The notes: a model not told the origin generated them from the sequence alone. DNA of 64,000 nt from Chromohalobacter sp. 296-RDG (GCF_029889885.1 NZ_JARANY010000002.1:1-64000), one strand, 5' to 3'; shown: positions 38,780 to 50,024, counted from the first letter of the stretch. Numbers and translations are program-made.

Positions 38780-40495
38780 TCATTTATTACGGTAGTAGTT
38801 CTCGATGGCGTCGCGGGTGATGATACCCGAAATCTTGCGGATCAGCGGCGCCGTGGTATGTTCGACGTAGAGCGCATCGACGCCATATTTATTGAGTTGC
38901 TCGAAGGCCTCCGAGAGCGTTGCCTGCAAGGAAATGGGCGCCAGATCGACACGCTGACCAGGGATTTCCAGCAGGTCGAAGCGGAGTTCATCCTGCCATT
39001 TTTCGTCGAGCATGAGCCTCGCCAGCCCGGCGGCCTTGAGCCCCACCGGGGGTTTGTCGTTCTCGCGCGAGACCACCAGCCAAGTAGGTTTGCCGGCCAG
39101 CAGTTCCTGAGCCTGGGCCCGCGACAACACGCGCGGTGCCCGCGCCACGCTACGTTCCATGACGGCGGGCACCGCGATCCTTGACAAGGCTTGCATCAAC
39201 GGGCGCTGCAAGGGATGCAGACCCTGACTATCGAGCGTGGAGATGAAAAAACCCGAGCAGTGATACCCCTGACGCGCCACCAGCACCGCAATGACCACCG
39301 CCAGCATGCCCGGCAGCAAGATGCTCGAATTGTGCGTCAACTCCAGAAGCGCCATCAACGCTGCCAGGGGCGCCTGCAGAATGGCGCCCATCATGGCGGC
39401 CATGCCCAGCAGCGAGAACACCGCTGGTGACGAGGCCAGCTCCGGCATCAGCGTGGCCCACAACAGCCCGCACAACGTGCCCAGAGCCGCCCCCGCCACC
39501 AGAATCGGCCCAATGATACTCACGGGGATCCCGAAGGCGATGGCCAGTGCCGTCAGCGCCAGCTTGCCGAGCGCCACGGCGATCAGCACATCCAGCGCCG
39601 GCTGGCCGACGAGCATGCGCTCCAGCGAGTCGTAGCCCATCCCCTGAACTTGGGGATACCAATAAGCCAGTGCCGCTACGGCCACACCCACTGCCAGGAA
39701 GCGCCCCCACATGGGTAGGCGTACTTTCCACGCCGCAGGCCTGGCAAGACGCACGAAGCCGCCGGCCACCAGCCCGATCAACAAGGCTGTAACGGCAATC
39801 CAGGGCAAGTCGAACAACGAGGCCAGTTGCACGCTAGGCACCGAGAAAGCGGGTTGGGAACCGTAGACCAACTGCGAAACGACGGCACCGGTGGTCGAGG
39901 CCAGAATAACGGGCATGAAACCGGTGATGGTGTACTCCATCATCACCACTTCCATGGCGAAGATGACGCCGGCAATCGGCGTATTGAACGATGCGGCAAT
40001 GCCCGCCGCGGTGCCGCACCCCACCAATACACGCAGGCTGTTGTGGGGCAGCCGCATGATCTGGCCGATCCAGCTCGACGCCGCCGCACCGAGATGAATG
40101 GCGGGCCCCTCGCGCCCTGCGGACAGACCACCCAGCAGGGCCACGAGTCCTACCCACCACTGGGTGATCCAGTTGCGTAGCGGCATCTTGCCCTGATGAT
40201 AGGTCAACCGTTCGATGACATGACCGATGCCGATCTTGCCGGCGCTCGTCGGCATGCGCCACAGCCACAGGCCAATCAGCGCCACGGCGATCAACGGCAA
40301 CACCACGCGAAGCGGTACTGCGAGTCGCTCGAAGGCCTCGGGGTCGCCATCAGGCATGAAGGCCAACGCCCCAAACTCCAGTGCTCCCCGAAAGACGACC
40401 ATCAGGCCGCCGGTCAGAAGCCCCGAGAGAACACCCAACACACATAACTGTGGCAACGCATCAACACTTGCCAAGCGGCGACGAAAAGCTTCCAT
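38780..40495 (-). CDS. CLC-family chloride channel or transporter with C-terminal CBS region
   Basis: A 571 aa membrane protein with 10 or more hydrophobic segments in residues about 15-430. It has the CLC motif GREGPAIHLG at about 126-135, whose Glu is the gating glutamate of H+/Cl- exchangers. GIPVSIIGPILVAG matches the second anion-coordinating region. The first selectivity motif GSGIP is replaced by GKIGIGHV, as in ClcB-like proteins. The tail (about 470-571) resembles a CBS domain pair, with DALYVEHTTAPLI. The start at 40495 has no obvious alternative ATG with better context. It stands alone, divergent from erpA. Confidence 0.85.
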   Translation of the reverse strand: MEAFRRRLASVDALPQLCVLGVLSGLLTGGLMVVFRGALEFGALAFMPDGDPEAFERLAVPLRVVLPLIAVALIGLWLWRMPTSAGKIGIGHVIERLTYHQGKMPLRNWITQWWVGLVALLGGLSAGREGPAIHLGAAASSWIGQIMRLPHNSLRVLVGCGTAAGIAASFNTPIAGVIFAMEVVMMEYTITGFMPVILASTTGAVVSQLVYGSQPAFSVPSVQLASLFDLPWIAVTALLIGLVAGGFVRLARPAAWKVRLPMWGRFLAVGVAVAALAYWYPQVQGMGYDSLERMLVGQPALDVLIAVALGKLALTALAIAFGIPVSIIGPILVAGAALGTLCGLLWATLMPELASSPAVFSLLGMAAMMGAILQAPLAALMALLELTHNSSILLPGMLAVVIAVLVARQGYHCSGFFISTLDSQGLHPLQRPLMQALSRIAVPAVMERSVARAPRVLSRAQAQELLAGKPTWLVVSRENDKPPVGLKAAGLARLMLDEKWQDELRFDLLEIPGQRVDLAPISLQATLSEAFEQLNKYGVDALYVEHTTAPLIRKISGIITRDAIENYYRNK

Positions 40496-40686
40496 ACTGG
40501 GCCACTTGAACGGTGGTCGAAACCGACGCGAAGGCACACCGTATCTCCCATGAACGGATAATTTCACCGAGGTCGTGGCACGCGGCATGGCCACACCCCG
40601 GCATCGCCATGGCAACCTGACATGGCGTATTTCCTATCATACACCTTAGCGAAGGACGGTAGGCAGCACTCCAGCGCAATATAAAG

Positions 40687-40716
40687 TTGACCGTTTTGCT
40701 TGGTTTTCACGATAAT
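40687..40716 (+). promoter_or_regulatory. Sigma70-like promoter of erpA
   Basis: TTGACC, 18 bp spacer, GATAAT, ending about 40 bp before the erpA start. Good match to consensus. Confidence 0.6.
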
Positions 40717-40757
40717 GGGAAGCCATATGCCACACGATGGATTTAAGGAGGTCACCC

Positions 40758-41111
40758 ATGAGCGGGGCTGAATCGTTCGTCCCGGTACCCATGTACTTGA
40801 CCGATACCGCTGCCCAACGTCTGGGCGTATTGGTCGAGGAAGAGGGCAAGCCGGGTCTCAAACTGCGTGTCTATGTCACCGGTGGAGGCTGCTCGGGCTT
40901 CCAGTACGGCTTCGATTTCGCCGAGAATGTCGGCGACGAGGATACCGTCATCGAACATGGCGGCGCGTCGATGATCATTGATGCACTCTCGTATCAATAC
41001 CTGGTCGGCTCAACGGTAGATTTCGAGGAAAGCCTCGCCGGAGCGCGCTTCATCATCAAGAATCCCAACGCCACGTCCACCTGCGGCTGCGGTGCCTCAT
41101 TCGCCGTCTGA
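40758..41111 (+). CDS. erpA: Iron-sulfur cluster insertion protein ErpA
   Basis: A-type carrier that delivers Fe-S clusters to apo-enzymes, including those of isoprenoid synthesis. The 117 aa protein has the three conserved cysteines: C45 in TGGGCSGFQYGF and C109/C111 in TSTCGCGASF. TAAGGAGGT, a near-perfect ribosome-binding site, lies before the ATG. It is monocistronic between a promoter and a hairpin. Confidence 0.96.
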   Translation: MSGAESFVPVPMYLTDTAAQRLGVLVEEEGKPGLKLRVYVTGGGCSGFQYGFDFAENVGDEDTVIEHGGASMIIDALSYQYLVGSTVDFEESLAGARFIIKNPNATSTCGCGASFAV

Positions 41112-41129
41112 GCAGTCCTGCAGCGCCTC

Positions 41130-41152
41130 GGGCGTCCGCCACGCGGATGCCC
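41130..41152 (+). terminator. Likely terminator of erpA
   Basis: GGGCGTCCGC, loop CAC, GCGGATGCCC, with one G-U pair in RNA. The T-tract after it is poor (CCTCTTTG), so it may be a weak or factor-dependent stop. Confidence 0.5.
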
Positions 41153-41254
41153 CCTCTTTGCTCCCTTTCGCGTTCCCCTTCCTTCACTTGACGCCCCCAC
41201 TGGGACTCGTCAATGTAGGGTCGGTCCCATCAACAACAGCAAACGGGGAACGCT

Positions 41255-42031
41255 ATGAAACACTTGCCACTATATCTACCACTACGTCTTTCCGCCCTGG
41301 TTCTGGCACTCGGTACCAGCGGTGCCGCCCTCGCCCAGGATACGCCTACGCTCGCCGTGGCGACCGATCCCAGCTTCGTGCCCTTCGAGATGATGGACGA
41401 AGATAGCGGCGAAATGGTCGGTTTCGACATCGACATCATCAACACCATCGCCGATCGTGCCGGCTTCGACATCGATCTCAACACCATGGACTTCAACGGC
41501 ATCATCCCCGCCGTGCAGACCGGTAACGTCGATATCGCCATCGCGGGTATCACCATTACCGACGAGCGCGGTGAGATCGTTGATTTCTCCGATCCGTACT
41601 ACGACAGCGGTCTGCGCATCCTGGTCCCCAGCGGCAACGACGACGTCGAGGAACTCGACGACCTCGAAGGCATGCGTATCGGCACCAAGATCGGCTCCAC
41701 GAGCTACGACTACCTTCAGGAAGAACTTGGTGACGACGCCGAAATCACCCCGTATCCCGGCAGTTCCGACATGTACATGGCCCTCATGGGCGGCAGTGTC
41801 GACGCCGTATTCTACGATGCGCCCAACGTCGGCTACTTCGCCGAGACCAAGGGCAAAGGCAAGGCCAAGGTGGTCGGGCCACTCTATGAAGGCCAGCAAT
41901 ACGGCATCGCGTTCGCCAAGGGCAGCGAATGGGTAGAACCCGCTAACGAAGCCCTCAGCGAGATGCGTGAAGACGGCACCTACGACGATATCTACGAAAA
42001 GTGGTTCGGCAAGGCGCCTGACGCCGAATAA
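41255..42031 (+). CDS. Amino-acid ABC transporter substrate-binding protein (GlnH-like)
   Basis: A 258 aa periplasmic solute-binding protein of family 3. The signal peptide is cleaved after ALA at about residue 27. [19 protein letters not shown] at the mature N-terminus, [19 protein letters not shown] and a C-terminal DIYEKWFG are family marks. The mature protein is strongly acidic, as expected in a halophile periplasm. Glutamine or another polar amino acid is the likely ligand, judged by similarity to GlnH/ArtJ and not proven. A hairpin terminator directly follows, then the permease and ATPase genes. Confidence 0.88.
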   Translation: MKHLPLYLPLRLSALVLALGTSGAALAQDTPTLAVATDPSFVPFEMMDEDSGEMVGFDIDIINTIADRAGFDIDLNTMDFNGIIPAVQTGNVDIAIAGITITDERGEIVDFSDPYYDSGLRILVPSGNDDVEELDDLEGMRIGTKIGSTSYDYLQEELGDDAEITPYPGSSDMYMALMGGSVDAVFYDAPNVGYFAETKGKGKAKVVGPLYEGQQYGIAFAKGSEWVEPANEALSEMREDGTYDDIYEKWFGKAPDAE

Positions 42032-42047
42032 ATACGACGATCCTTCA

Positions 42048-42080
42048 GGGGCCGGGTGATCCATGCACCCGGCCCCTTTT
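42048..42080 (+). terminator. Intra-operon terminator/attenuator after the binding-protein gene
   Basis: GGGGCCGGGTG, 7-nt loop, CACCCGGCCCC and four T: an 11-bp perfect stem. Partial readthrough would give more binding protein than permease and ATPase, a usual pattern in such operons. Confidence 0.82.
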
Positions 42081-42156
42081 CATGGCTCATCATCCACCGT
42101 AAGCGTCGTCGCCTCAGCGCGCACGTACGTCGAGGCACGGCCCTGGAGACACCTTC

Positions 42157-42828
42157 GTGGACGTCACTTTCCAGTTCGACTGGCAGGCAGCCATCGCCTC
42201 CCTCCCGCATCTTCTCACTGGTATTCCCTGGACCTTGCTGATCTCGTTCGGCGGCCTCGCCATCGGCTTTCTGATCGGCATCATCTTTGGCCTTCTACGC
42301 ATCAGTCCGCTGCGCTTGCTACGTTGGCCAGCCACGGTCTACATCGAGATCTTCCGCGGCACGCCGGTACTCGTGCAAGTGCTGTTCATCTTCTATGGCT
42401 TGCCGCAACTCCTCGGCGGCCCGATCAACGCCGTGGTTGCCGGTATCGCTGCCATCGCCCTCAACGCGGGTGCCTATATTTCGGAAATCGTGCGTGGCGG
42501 CGTGCAATCCATCGAAAAGGGCCAGCGCGAAGCCGGCTTGTCGCTGGGCCTGTCGCGAACCGATACCTTCCGCTACATCATCTGGCCCCAGGCGCTACGC
42601 CGCATGATCCCGGCGCTCGGCAATCAGGGCATCGTCAGCATCAAGGATACCTCATTGTTCTCGGTCATCGGCGTGGGCGAGTTGGTGCGTCAGGGCCAGG
42701 TCTATATCGCGACCACCTTCACCGCGCTCGAGGTCTATTTGATGGTCGCCTTGCTCTATCTGGCGATCACCCTGAGTCTCTCTTTCGCCTTGCGCCTGCT
42801 CGAGCGCAAGGGCCTGGTTGGACAATGA
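42157..42828 (+). CDS. Amino-acid ABC transporter permease (GlnP-like), GTG start
   Basis: A 223 aa inner-membrane permease of the HisM/GlnP type with about five transmembrane segments. [20 protein letters not shown] and the EAA loop ([20 protein letters not shown]) that contacts the ATPase are clear. The GTG at 42157 starts the conserved N-terminus; no ATG is near. It is separated from the binding-protein gene by a terminator and from the ATPase gene by 10 bp. Confidence 0.9.
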   Translation: MDVTFQFDWQAAIASLPHLLTGIPWTLLISFGGLAIGFLIGIIFGLLRISPLRLLRWPATVYIEIFRGTPVLVQVLFIFYGLPQLLGGPINAVVAGIAAIALNAGAYISEIVRGGVQSIEKGQREAGLSLGLSRTDTFRYIIWPQALRRMIPALGNQGIVSIKDTSLFSVIGVGELVRQGQVYIATTFTALEVYLMVALLYLAITLSLSFALRLLERKGLVGQ

Positions 42829-42838
42829 GGCGCCTATC

Positions 42839-43609
42839 ATGAATGACAGTCAGCAAGATGCCACCGCTCCGATCGTCACGATGGAGAAGGTCAACAAGTA
42901 TTTCGGCAGCCTGCACGTAATGCAGGATATCGATCTCGAGATCACCGCCGGCGAGGTGGTTGTCATCGTCGGTGCCAGCGGCTCCGGCAAATCGACACTC
43001 ATCCGCTGCATCAACGGCCTCGAGGAGTTCCAGTCAGGGCGCATCGTCGTCGATGGCAACGAACTCACACCGCACGGCAAGGGCGGGAAATCGTTGCAGA
43101 CCATCCGCACCGAAGTCGGCATGGTCTTCCAGCAATTCAACCTGTTTCCCCACTTGTCGGTGCATGCCAACGTGACACTGGCCCCGGAGAAAGTACGCGG
43201 GCTCGACAACACCAAAGCCTGGGAAATCGCCGATCGACTGCTCGAACGCGTGGGTATCAGCGATCAAGCCGACAAGTATCCCGGGCAGCTTTCCGGAGGG
43301 CAGCAACAACGTGTCGCCTTGGCTCGCGCATTGGCCATGGAACCGCGTCTGATGCTGTTCGATGAGCCCACCTCGGCTCTCGACCCGGAAATGATCGGCG
43401 AAGTACTCGATGCCATGCGTGAACTGGCCAACGAGGGCATGACGATGATGATCGTGACCCACGAAATGGGCTTCGCACGCGAGGTCGCTGACCGCGCCAT
43501 CTTCGTGCACGGCGGCCGTATCGTCGAACAAGGCACGCCACAGGAAGTCTTCGATCGCCCCCAACACGAACGCACTCAAGCTTTTCTCTCTCGCGTTCTC
43601 AAGCATTAG
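42839..43609 (+). CDS. Amino-acid ABC transporter ATP-binding protein (GlnQ-like)
   Basis: A 256 aa ATPase driving the importer encoded by the two genes before it. Walker [10 protein letters not shown] at about residues 45-53, Q-loop [10 protein letters not shown], signature [16 protein letters not shown], Walker [13 protein letters not shown] and the H-loop VTHEMGFA are all intact. The ATG at 42839 with GAGG upstream was preferred to a TTG at 42818 inside the permease gene. It is the last gene before the second origin-like region and is followed by a hairpin. Confidence 0.93.
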   Translation: MNDSQQDATAPIVTMEKVNKYFGSLHVMQDIDLEITAGEVVVIVGASGSGKSTLIRCINGLEEFQSGRIVVDGNELTPHGKGGKSLQTIRTEVGMVFQQFNLFPHLSVHANVTLAPEKVRGLDNTKAWEIADRLLERVGISDQADKYPGQLSGGQQQRVALARALAMEPRLMLFDEPTSALDPEMIGEVLDAMRELANEGMTMMIVTHEMGFAREVADRAIFVHGGRIVEQGTPQEVFDRPQHERTQAFLSRVLKH

Positions 43610-43645
43610 CTTTTTGTTCAGATAGCGCTCCCACCTCACGATCAT

Positions 43646-43669
43646 GCGGCGACCTCCAAGGGTCGCCGC
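43646..43669 (+). terminator. Hairpin after the ABC ATPase gene
   Basis: GCGGCGACC, loop TCCAAG, GGTCGCCGC: a 9-bp perfect stem. The downstream tract is only moderately T-rich. Confidence 0.6.
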
Positions 43670-43699
43670 GCTTCATTCTGTCTTCACAGGGCAATTTTT

Positions 43700-44090
43700 T
43701 TCCTGTGCATAACTTCGATGTCACAACCCCCTCATTTTTGTCACCAGCCCCGTCATGCTGGGATTAAGAGACAATACCGCTAAATGTTGACCAGTATGAG
43801 CAGGAATCCGGTATGCGCCTGGGGATAAGTGGTGCACGATCTGACGTGTGGATAAGCCCCACTTCCATCCACAGGCCATCCCCCGCTCCCGCGCAAGCTA
43901 TTTGTGTTTTTTCCGACCAGGGATGAACAGCGTAAAAAGCTATCAATACTCGATTTTTTTCACTTATCCCCAGATTTCGCCGAGACCAGTAATAACAACA
44001 ACAACAGAACTTCTTTTAAATTCTATATTGTTATTAATAAGAGACCCGATGACGAACCAATCCACTGGCAATCCATGTGTGGAAAACCCT
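43700..44090. other. Second origin-like region upstream of mnmG (DnaA boxes and AT-rich tract)
   Basis: A 596 bp gene-free stretch. Perfect DnaA box TGTGGATAA is at 43847-43855. Good variants are TGTGCATAA at 43704-43712 (TTATGCACA), TTATCCCCA at 43964-43972 and TGTGGAAAA at 44078-44086. An AT-rich tract at 43990-44045 includes TATTGTTATTAATAAGA, similar to TGTTATTGTTAATAAATG in the dnaA-rpmH origin. This is the position of oriC in E. coli, upstream of gidA (mnmG). Whether it fires, titrates DnaA or regulates mnmG cannot be told from sequence. Confidence 0.65.
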
Positions 44091-44117
44091 GACGGTTACT
44101 CACAAGGGGTTTATACT
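44089..44117 (+). promoter_or_regulatory. Putative promoter of mnmG
   Basis: CTGACG, 17 bp, TATACT, at the right edge of the origin-like region, about 90 bp before mnmG. The -35 matches the consensus at four of six positions. Confidence 0.5.
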
Positions 44118-44205
44118 GTCCGACTATTTGCCAAGCTTCATCGCCTGACGATGAGACTTGCCGACATGCACGACCGCAGTCATACGCTGCGATTCGAGGT
44201 GTAAC

Positions 44206-46101
44206 GTGGATTACCCAGACCGCTTTGATGTCATTGTCATCGGCGGGGGCCATGCGGGGACCGAAGCCGCATTGGCTGCCGCTCGCATGGGCTGTCAGAC
44301 GCTATTGCTGACGCATAACATCGAGACGCTCGGCCAGATGTCCTGCAATCCCGCCATCGGCGGGATCGGCAAAAGCCATCTGGTCAAGGAAATCGATGCC
44401 TTGGGCGGCGCCATGGCGCATGCCACCGATCTCGGCGGCATTCAGTTTCGTGTACTCAATTCCCGCAAGGGTCCCGCCGTGCGTGCGACTCGGGCCCAAG
44501 CCGATCGCGTCCGTTACAAGGCTGCGATTCGCAGCCAACTGGAAAACCAGTCGCATCTGACACTCTTCCAACAGGCCGCCGATGACCTGATCGTCGATGG
44601 CGACACGGTCCGCGGCGTCGTCACTCAGACGGGGATTCGCGTCTTCGGCGAAAGCGTGGTGCTATGCACCGGTACCTTCCTCGGCGGTGTTATCCACATC
44701 GGGTTGGATAATCACTCCGGCGGGCGTGCCGGGGATCCGTCTTCCAACGCTTTGTCACAACGCCTGCGTGCCCTGCCGTTCAACGTCGATCGGCTCAAGA
44801 CCGGTACGCCACCACGTCTGGACGCCAAAAGCGTGGATTTCTCGGTACTCGATACCCAGCCTGGCGATACGCCGACGCCGGTGATGTCGTATCTCGGCAA
44901 TCGCGAGCAGCATCCGCGCCAGATGAACTGCCATATCGCGCATACCAATGCCCACACCCACGAGATCATTCATGCCAATCTCGAACGCTCGCCGATGTAT
45001 TCCGGCGATATCGGGGGGGTCGGACCGCGCTATTGCCCGTCCATCGAAGACAAGGTGAACCGCTTTGCGGACAAGTCGAGTCACCAGATCTTCGTCGAGC
45101 CCGAAGGCCTCGATACCCACGAGCTCTATCCCAACGGGATTTCGACCTCGCTGCCCTTCGACGTGCAGTTCCAGGTGGTCCGTTCGATCAAGGGGTTCGA
45201 GAACGCACACATCACCCGTCCAGGTTATGCCATCGAGTATGATTTCTTCGATCCACGCGACCTGCGTCATTCGCTGGAAACCAAATTTATCCACAACCTG
45301 TTCTTCGCCGGTCAGATCAACGGCACCACCGGCTACGAGGAAGCGGCTGCCCAAGGCTTGCTGGCGGGACTCAACGCTGCACGACGCGCCCAAGGACAGG
45401 ATGCCTGGACGCCGCGTCGCGACGAGGCATATCTCGGGGTACTGGTCGATGACCTGATCACCATGGGCACTCAGGAACCGTACCGCATGTTCACGTCGCG
45501 GGCCGAACATCGCCTGTTGCTGCGCGAGGACAACGCCGATTTGCGTCTCACCGAGATCGGGCGGGACCTGGGACTCGTCGATGACGAGCGCTGGCAGCGT
45601 TTTTCCACCAAGCGCGAGGCCATCGCCCGAGAATCCGAACGTTTACGGGACACTTGGGTGCAGCCCCAAAGCGAACTTGCCAAGCGTCTCGCTAGCAAGC
45701 TCGACAAGCCCTTGGCACGTGAATACCGACTGGCGGATCTAATCAAGCGGCCCGAACTGACGCATGCCGACCTCGACGACGACGCCCCCACGCTCGATCC
45801 CAGCGTCGCCGACCAGGTTCAGATCCAAGCCAAGTACCAGGGATACATTGCGCGCCAGCAAGACGAGATCGAGCGTCTGCGTCGCCATGAGACACTGCGT
45901 CTGCCTGAGGATCTGGACTACGCACGCATCGATGGCCTATCCAACGAGATCCGTCAGAAGCTCGAAGCTGCGCGGCCTGAGACGCTGGCACAAGCAGGAC
46001 GTATCTCTGGGGTCACCCCGGCGGCCGTGTCACTCTTGCTGATTCATCTCAAGAAGCGTCGCCTGATCGATGAACAGTCCCTCCAGGCGGCCAATGCATG
46101 A
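44206..46101 (+). CDS. mnmG: tRNA uridine-5-carboxymethylaminomethyl modification enzyme MnmG (GidA), GTG start
   Basis: FAD enzyme that, with MnmE, modifies U34 of tRNA. The 631 aa protein is close to E. coli (629). [21 protein letters not shown] at about residues 9-29 binds FAD, and [20 protein letters not shown] contains the conserved Cys. Later come YCPSIEDKV and [22 protein letters not shown] at 44206 with GAGGTG upstream matches the family start; an ATG at 44158 would add 16 unrelated residues. Two perfect DnaA boxes (44690-44698 and 45287-45295) lie in the coding sequence. The stop overlaps rsmG by an ATGA. Confidence 0.97.
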   Translation: MDYPDRFDVIVIGGGHAGTEAALAAARMGCQTLLLTHNIETLGQMSCNPAIGGIGKSHLVKEIDALGGAMAHATDLGGIQFRVLNSRKGPAVRATRAQADRVRYKAAIRSQLENQSHLTLFQQAADDLIVDGDTVRGVVTQTGIRVFGESVVLCTGTFLGGVIHIGLDNHSGGRAGDPSSNALSQRLRALPFNVDRLKTGTPPRLDAKSVDFSVLDTQPGDTPTPVMSYLGNREQHPRQMNCHIAHTNAHTHEIIHANLERSPMYSGDIGGVGPRYCPSIEDKVNRFADKSSHQIFVEPEGLDTHELYPNGISTSLPFDVQFQVVRSIKGFENAHITRPGYAIEYDFFDPRDLRHSLETKFIHNLFFAGQINGTTGYEEAAAQGLLAGLNAARRAQGQDAWTPRRDEAYLGVLVDDLITMGTQEPYRMFTSRAEHRLLLREDNADLRLTEIGRDLGLVDDERWQRFSTKREAIARESERLRDTWVQPQSELAKRLASKLDKPLAREYRLADLIKRPELTHADLDDDAPTLDPSVADQVQIQAKYQGYIARQQDEIERLRRHETLRLPEDLDYARIDGLSNEIRQKLEAARPETLAQAGRISGVTPAAVSLLLIHLKKRRLIDEQSLQAANA

Positions 46102-46724
46102 CCCCAGCTTGTGAAACGCGTCTCGATACCGGCCTCGCTGCGCTCGGGGTCGAAGTCGATGCGATGGCCCGTAAGCGCCTGTTGGCGTTGCTCGCGTTGT
46201 TGCACAAGTGGAACCGTGCCTATAACCTCACCGCGGTACGCGATCCTGAGCAGATGGTCACCCGCCATCTGCTCGATAGCGCCAGCATAGCGGCGACCGT
46301 GCGCGGTCCTTCGTTGCTTGATGTTGGTGCGGGCGCCGGGTTGCCTGGCCTGGTATTGGCGATACTCGATCCACGCCTGGCGGTGACCATGCTCGACGGC
46401 AATGGCAAAAAAGTACGCTTTCAGCGCCAGGCCGTTCTAGAGTTGGGGCTAAATAACGTCACGCCGGTGCAAGCGCGGGTCGAAAACTTCGAGCATGGCG
46501 GTTTCGATCAGATCGTGTCGCGGGCCTTCGCCGATCTGGCGACCTTCCTCACGCTGACGCGCCCCTTGTTGGCCGAGGATGGCGAGTGGTTGGCGATGAA
46601 GGGCCGTGATGTGGAGGTGGAGCTTGCCGCCTTGCCGAGCGAGGTGACACTCGTCGAAAACCGCCTGCTGGCGGTGCCGGGCGATGAGGCGCAACGTGTG
46701 CTCGTGCGCCTGCGACATAGTTGA
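46098..46724 (+). CDS. rsmG: 16S rRNA (guanine527-N7)-methyltransferase RsmG (GidB)
   Basis: Methylates G527 of 16S rRNA with S-adenosylmethionine. The 208 aa protein has [28 protein letters not shown] and the SAM motif [17 protein letters not shown] at about residues 73-89. [13 protein letters not shown] near 137-149 completes the signature. It is coupled to mnmG through an ATGA overlap and followed by parA after 50 bp, the standard mnmG-rsmG-parA-parB order. Confidence 0.96.
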   Translation: MTPACETRLDTGLAALGVEVDAMARKRLLALLALLHKWNRAYNLTAVRDPEQMVTRHLLDSASIAATVRGPSLLDVGAGAGLPGLVLAILDPRLAVTMLDGNGKKVRFQRQAVLELGLNNVTPVQARVENFEHGGFDQIVSRAFADLATFLTLTRPLLAEDGEWLAMKGRDVEVELAALPSEVTLVENRLLAVPGDEAQRVLVRLRHS

Positions 46725-46774
46725 ATGCCACCAGCGCTGCCGTTTTCGGGCGTTGTCGATAATGGGAGTCGATC

Positions 46775-47542
46775 GTGACCAAGATAATCGCCTTGACCAA
46801 CCAGAAGGGTGGCGTTGGCAAGACCACCACCGCAGTCAATCTCGCGGCCTGTCTCGCCGCGCTGGACCGGCGAGTCCTATTGGTCGACCTCGATCCCCAG
46901 GGACATACCACCATGGGCAGTGGTGTCGACAAACATGAGCTCGAGGGGAGCGTGCTTGAGGTGCTTCTCGATGGGCGCCGTGCTAGCGAAGTGATTCTCG
47001 ATTGCCCCGACGCCGGCTATGCCCTGCTGCCCGGCAATGGCGACTTGACCGCTGCCGAAGTCGATCTCCTCGAGCGTGACGGACGTGAGCGCTGCCTGGG
47101 CGATGCTCTGGGAAGCGTGGCCGACAGTTACGATGTGGTGATCATCGATTGCCCACCTTCGCTCAACATGCTTACCGTTAACGCCCTGACCGCCGCAGAC
47201 GGAGTGCTAATTCCTCTGCAATGTGAGTTTTATGCACTGGAAGGGCTCTCGGCACTGCTGGATACCGTCGAGCAGATTCAAACGAACGTGAATCCGGAAC
47301 TGAGCATTTTTGGCATCGTGCGAACCATGTACGACGCGCGCAACAGCCTGACGCGCGATGTCAGCAAGCAGTTGAGCCAATATTTCGGCGATACCCTGCT
47401 CAAGGCATGCATTCCGCGTAACGTACGCGTTGCCGAGGCACCTAGTCACGGCCTGCCGGTAACCAAGTATGCGCGCCTTTCGCGGGGGAGCCAGGCCCAT
47501 CGGGTGTTGGCCAAGGAACTGATCCGCCGCCTGGCGCTATGA
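46775..47542 (+). CDS. parA: Chromosome partitioning ATPase ParA (Soj)
   Basis: A 255 aa Walker-type ATPase that moves ParB-bound origin regions apart. The deviant Walker A KGGVGKTTTAVNLAA lies at residues 11-25, with the signature Lys in KGG. LLVDLDPQGHTT and VIIDCPPSLNMLTVNAL give the other nucleotide-binding motifs. No N-terminal DNA-binding extension is present, so it is the chromosomal Soj type. The start is GTG. It is followed by parB after 40 bp. Its target parS sites cluster about 27 kb away on the other side of oriC. Confidence 0.96.
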   Translation: MTKIIALTNQKGGVGKTTTAVNLAACLAALDRRVLLVDLDPQGHTTMGSGVDKHELEGSVLEVLLDGRRASEVILDCPDAGYALLPGNGDLTAAEVDLLERDGRERCLGDALGSVADSYDVVIIDCPPSLNMLTVNALTAADGVLIPLQCEFYALEGLSALLDTVEQIQTNVNPELSIFGIVRTMYDARNSLTRDVSKQLSQYFGDTLLKACIPRNVRVAEAPSHGLPVTKYARLSRGSQAHRVLAKELIRRLAL

Positions 47543-47582
47543 TGCGTCCCTGGCGAGTGGGAGACGAATCGAGGAAATACTT

Positions 47583-48518
47583 ATGACGCGCAAACGCGCA
47601 CTGGGACGCGGCCTGGATGCCTTGATCGGTGCAGGCGCGCGTCAACGCGATGCACTTGGCGATGACGCCATCGATGGCGACGTCGATGGTAACGTCGTGC
47701 TGGAACCCGCTCAGGCCTCGGCTGCCAGCGAGGAACAAGAGCAACTGAGGCGCTTGCCGCTGGGACAATTGAGCCGGGGCAAGTATCAGCCACGGCGCGA
47801 TATCCAGCCCGAGTCGCTCGAGGAACTGGCCGATTCGATTCGTGCCCAGGGCGTTATGCAGCCCATCGTGGTTCGACCGATGGGCGAGTCTCGCTATGAG
47901 ATCATTGCCGGCGAACGACGCTGGCGGGCGGCGCAGCTCGCAGAGCTCGATGTCATCCCTGCCGTGGTGCGCGAGGTCAGCGACGAAGCCGCCCTCGCCT
48001 TGGCGCTGATCGAGAACATCCAGCGCGAAAACCTCAACCCGGTGGAAGAAGCCATGGCGCTGAAGCGTCTGCTCGACGACTTCGAACTCACGCAGCAGCA
48101 GGTAGCCGATGCGGTAAGCAAATCGCGCGCGCAAGTGGCGAACCTGCTGCGCTTGTTGAGCCTCGACGAGGAAGTGCAGACATTGCTCGAACGTGGCGAT
48201 CTGGATATGGGGCATGCGCGTGCTCTGTTGACCCTGCCCGCCGCGCGCCAGCGCAGCATTGCGCGTGAGGTCGTCGAGCGCGATCTAACCGTGCGCCAGA
48301 CCGAAACGCTGGCCAAGCAGAACGCCAGCGGCAAGGAGGCCGCCAAGTCCACGCCGAGCGCGTCGGGCAATACCGATGTGGCGCGGCTCGAAACGCGTCT
48401 CGCCGAACTGCTCGGCGCACCGGTCAAGATCCAGCATGGGGCCTCCGGCAAGGGGCGTGTCACCATTCGCTACACGAGTCTAGATGAACTGGACGGCATC
48501 CTGGGCCATATCCAATGA
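47583..48518 (+). CDS. parB: Chromosome partitioning protein ParB (Spo0J)
   Basis: CTP-dependent DNA clamp that loads at parS and spreads. The 311 aa protein has an N-terminal RALGRGLDALIG (ParA-activating region), PLGQLSRGKYQPRRDI, the CTP-binding motif IIAGERRWRAAQLA at about residues 102-115 and ALIENIQRENLNPVEEA. The parS-reading helix-turn-helix is at LTQQQVADAVSKSRAQVANLL. The C-terminal 60 residues form the dimerisation domain. GAGGAAATACTT gives the ribosome-binding site. The canonical sites in this window match what such a ParB recognises. Confidence 0.97.
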   Translation: MTRKRALGRGLDALIGAGARQRDALGDDAIDGDVDGNVVLEPAQASAASEEQEQLRRLPLGQLSRGKYQPRRDIQPESLEELADSIRAQGVMQPIVVRPMGESRYEIIAGERRWRAAQLAELDVIPAVVREVSDEAALALALIENIQRENLNPVEEAMALKRLLDDFELTQQQVADAVSKSRAQVANLLRLLSLDEEVQTLLERGDLDMGHARALLTLPAARQRSIAREVVERDLTVRQTETLAKQNASGKEAAKSTPSASGNTDVARLETRLAELLGAPVKIQHGASGKGRVTIRYTSLDELDGILGHIQ

Positions 48519-48658
48519 CGGGATACCGCCGCGGGATACGCGGCTAGTGTGACAAAATGCCGCAGTCAACGTTTAGCGCGTTAACGTTATTTATCGTCTT
48601 TTCGTGCCCCTTTAGTGGTAACGAACTGTCAGATCGCGCTAAATCGGCCCATATTCTG

Positions 48659-48687
48659 TTGAAGGCCACTAGGCCCTCCCCTATAAT
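48659..48687 (+). promoter_or_regulatory. Promoter of the atp operon
   Basis: TTGAAG, exactly 17 bp, TATAAT, 58 bp before atpI. This is the best sigma70 match seen in the window. The preceding 140 bp after parB hold only a short GC hairpin at 48528-48544 without a T-run. Confidence 0.8.
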
Positions 48688-48745
48688 CCGCCAAGATTTG
48701 TCAGGGTGACGACACCAGCAATAAGAGGACGGCAAGACCGACGCC

Positions 48746-50024
<1,279 letters not shown>

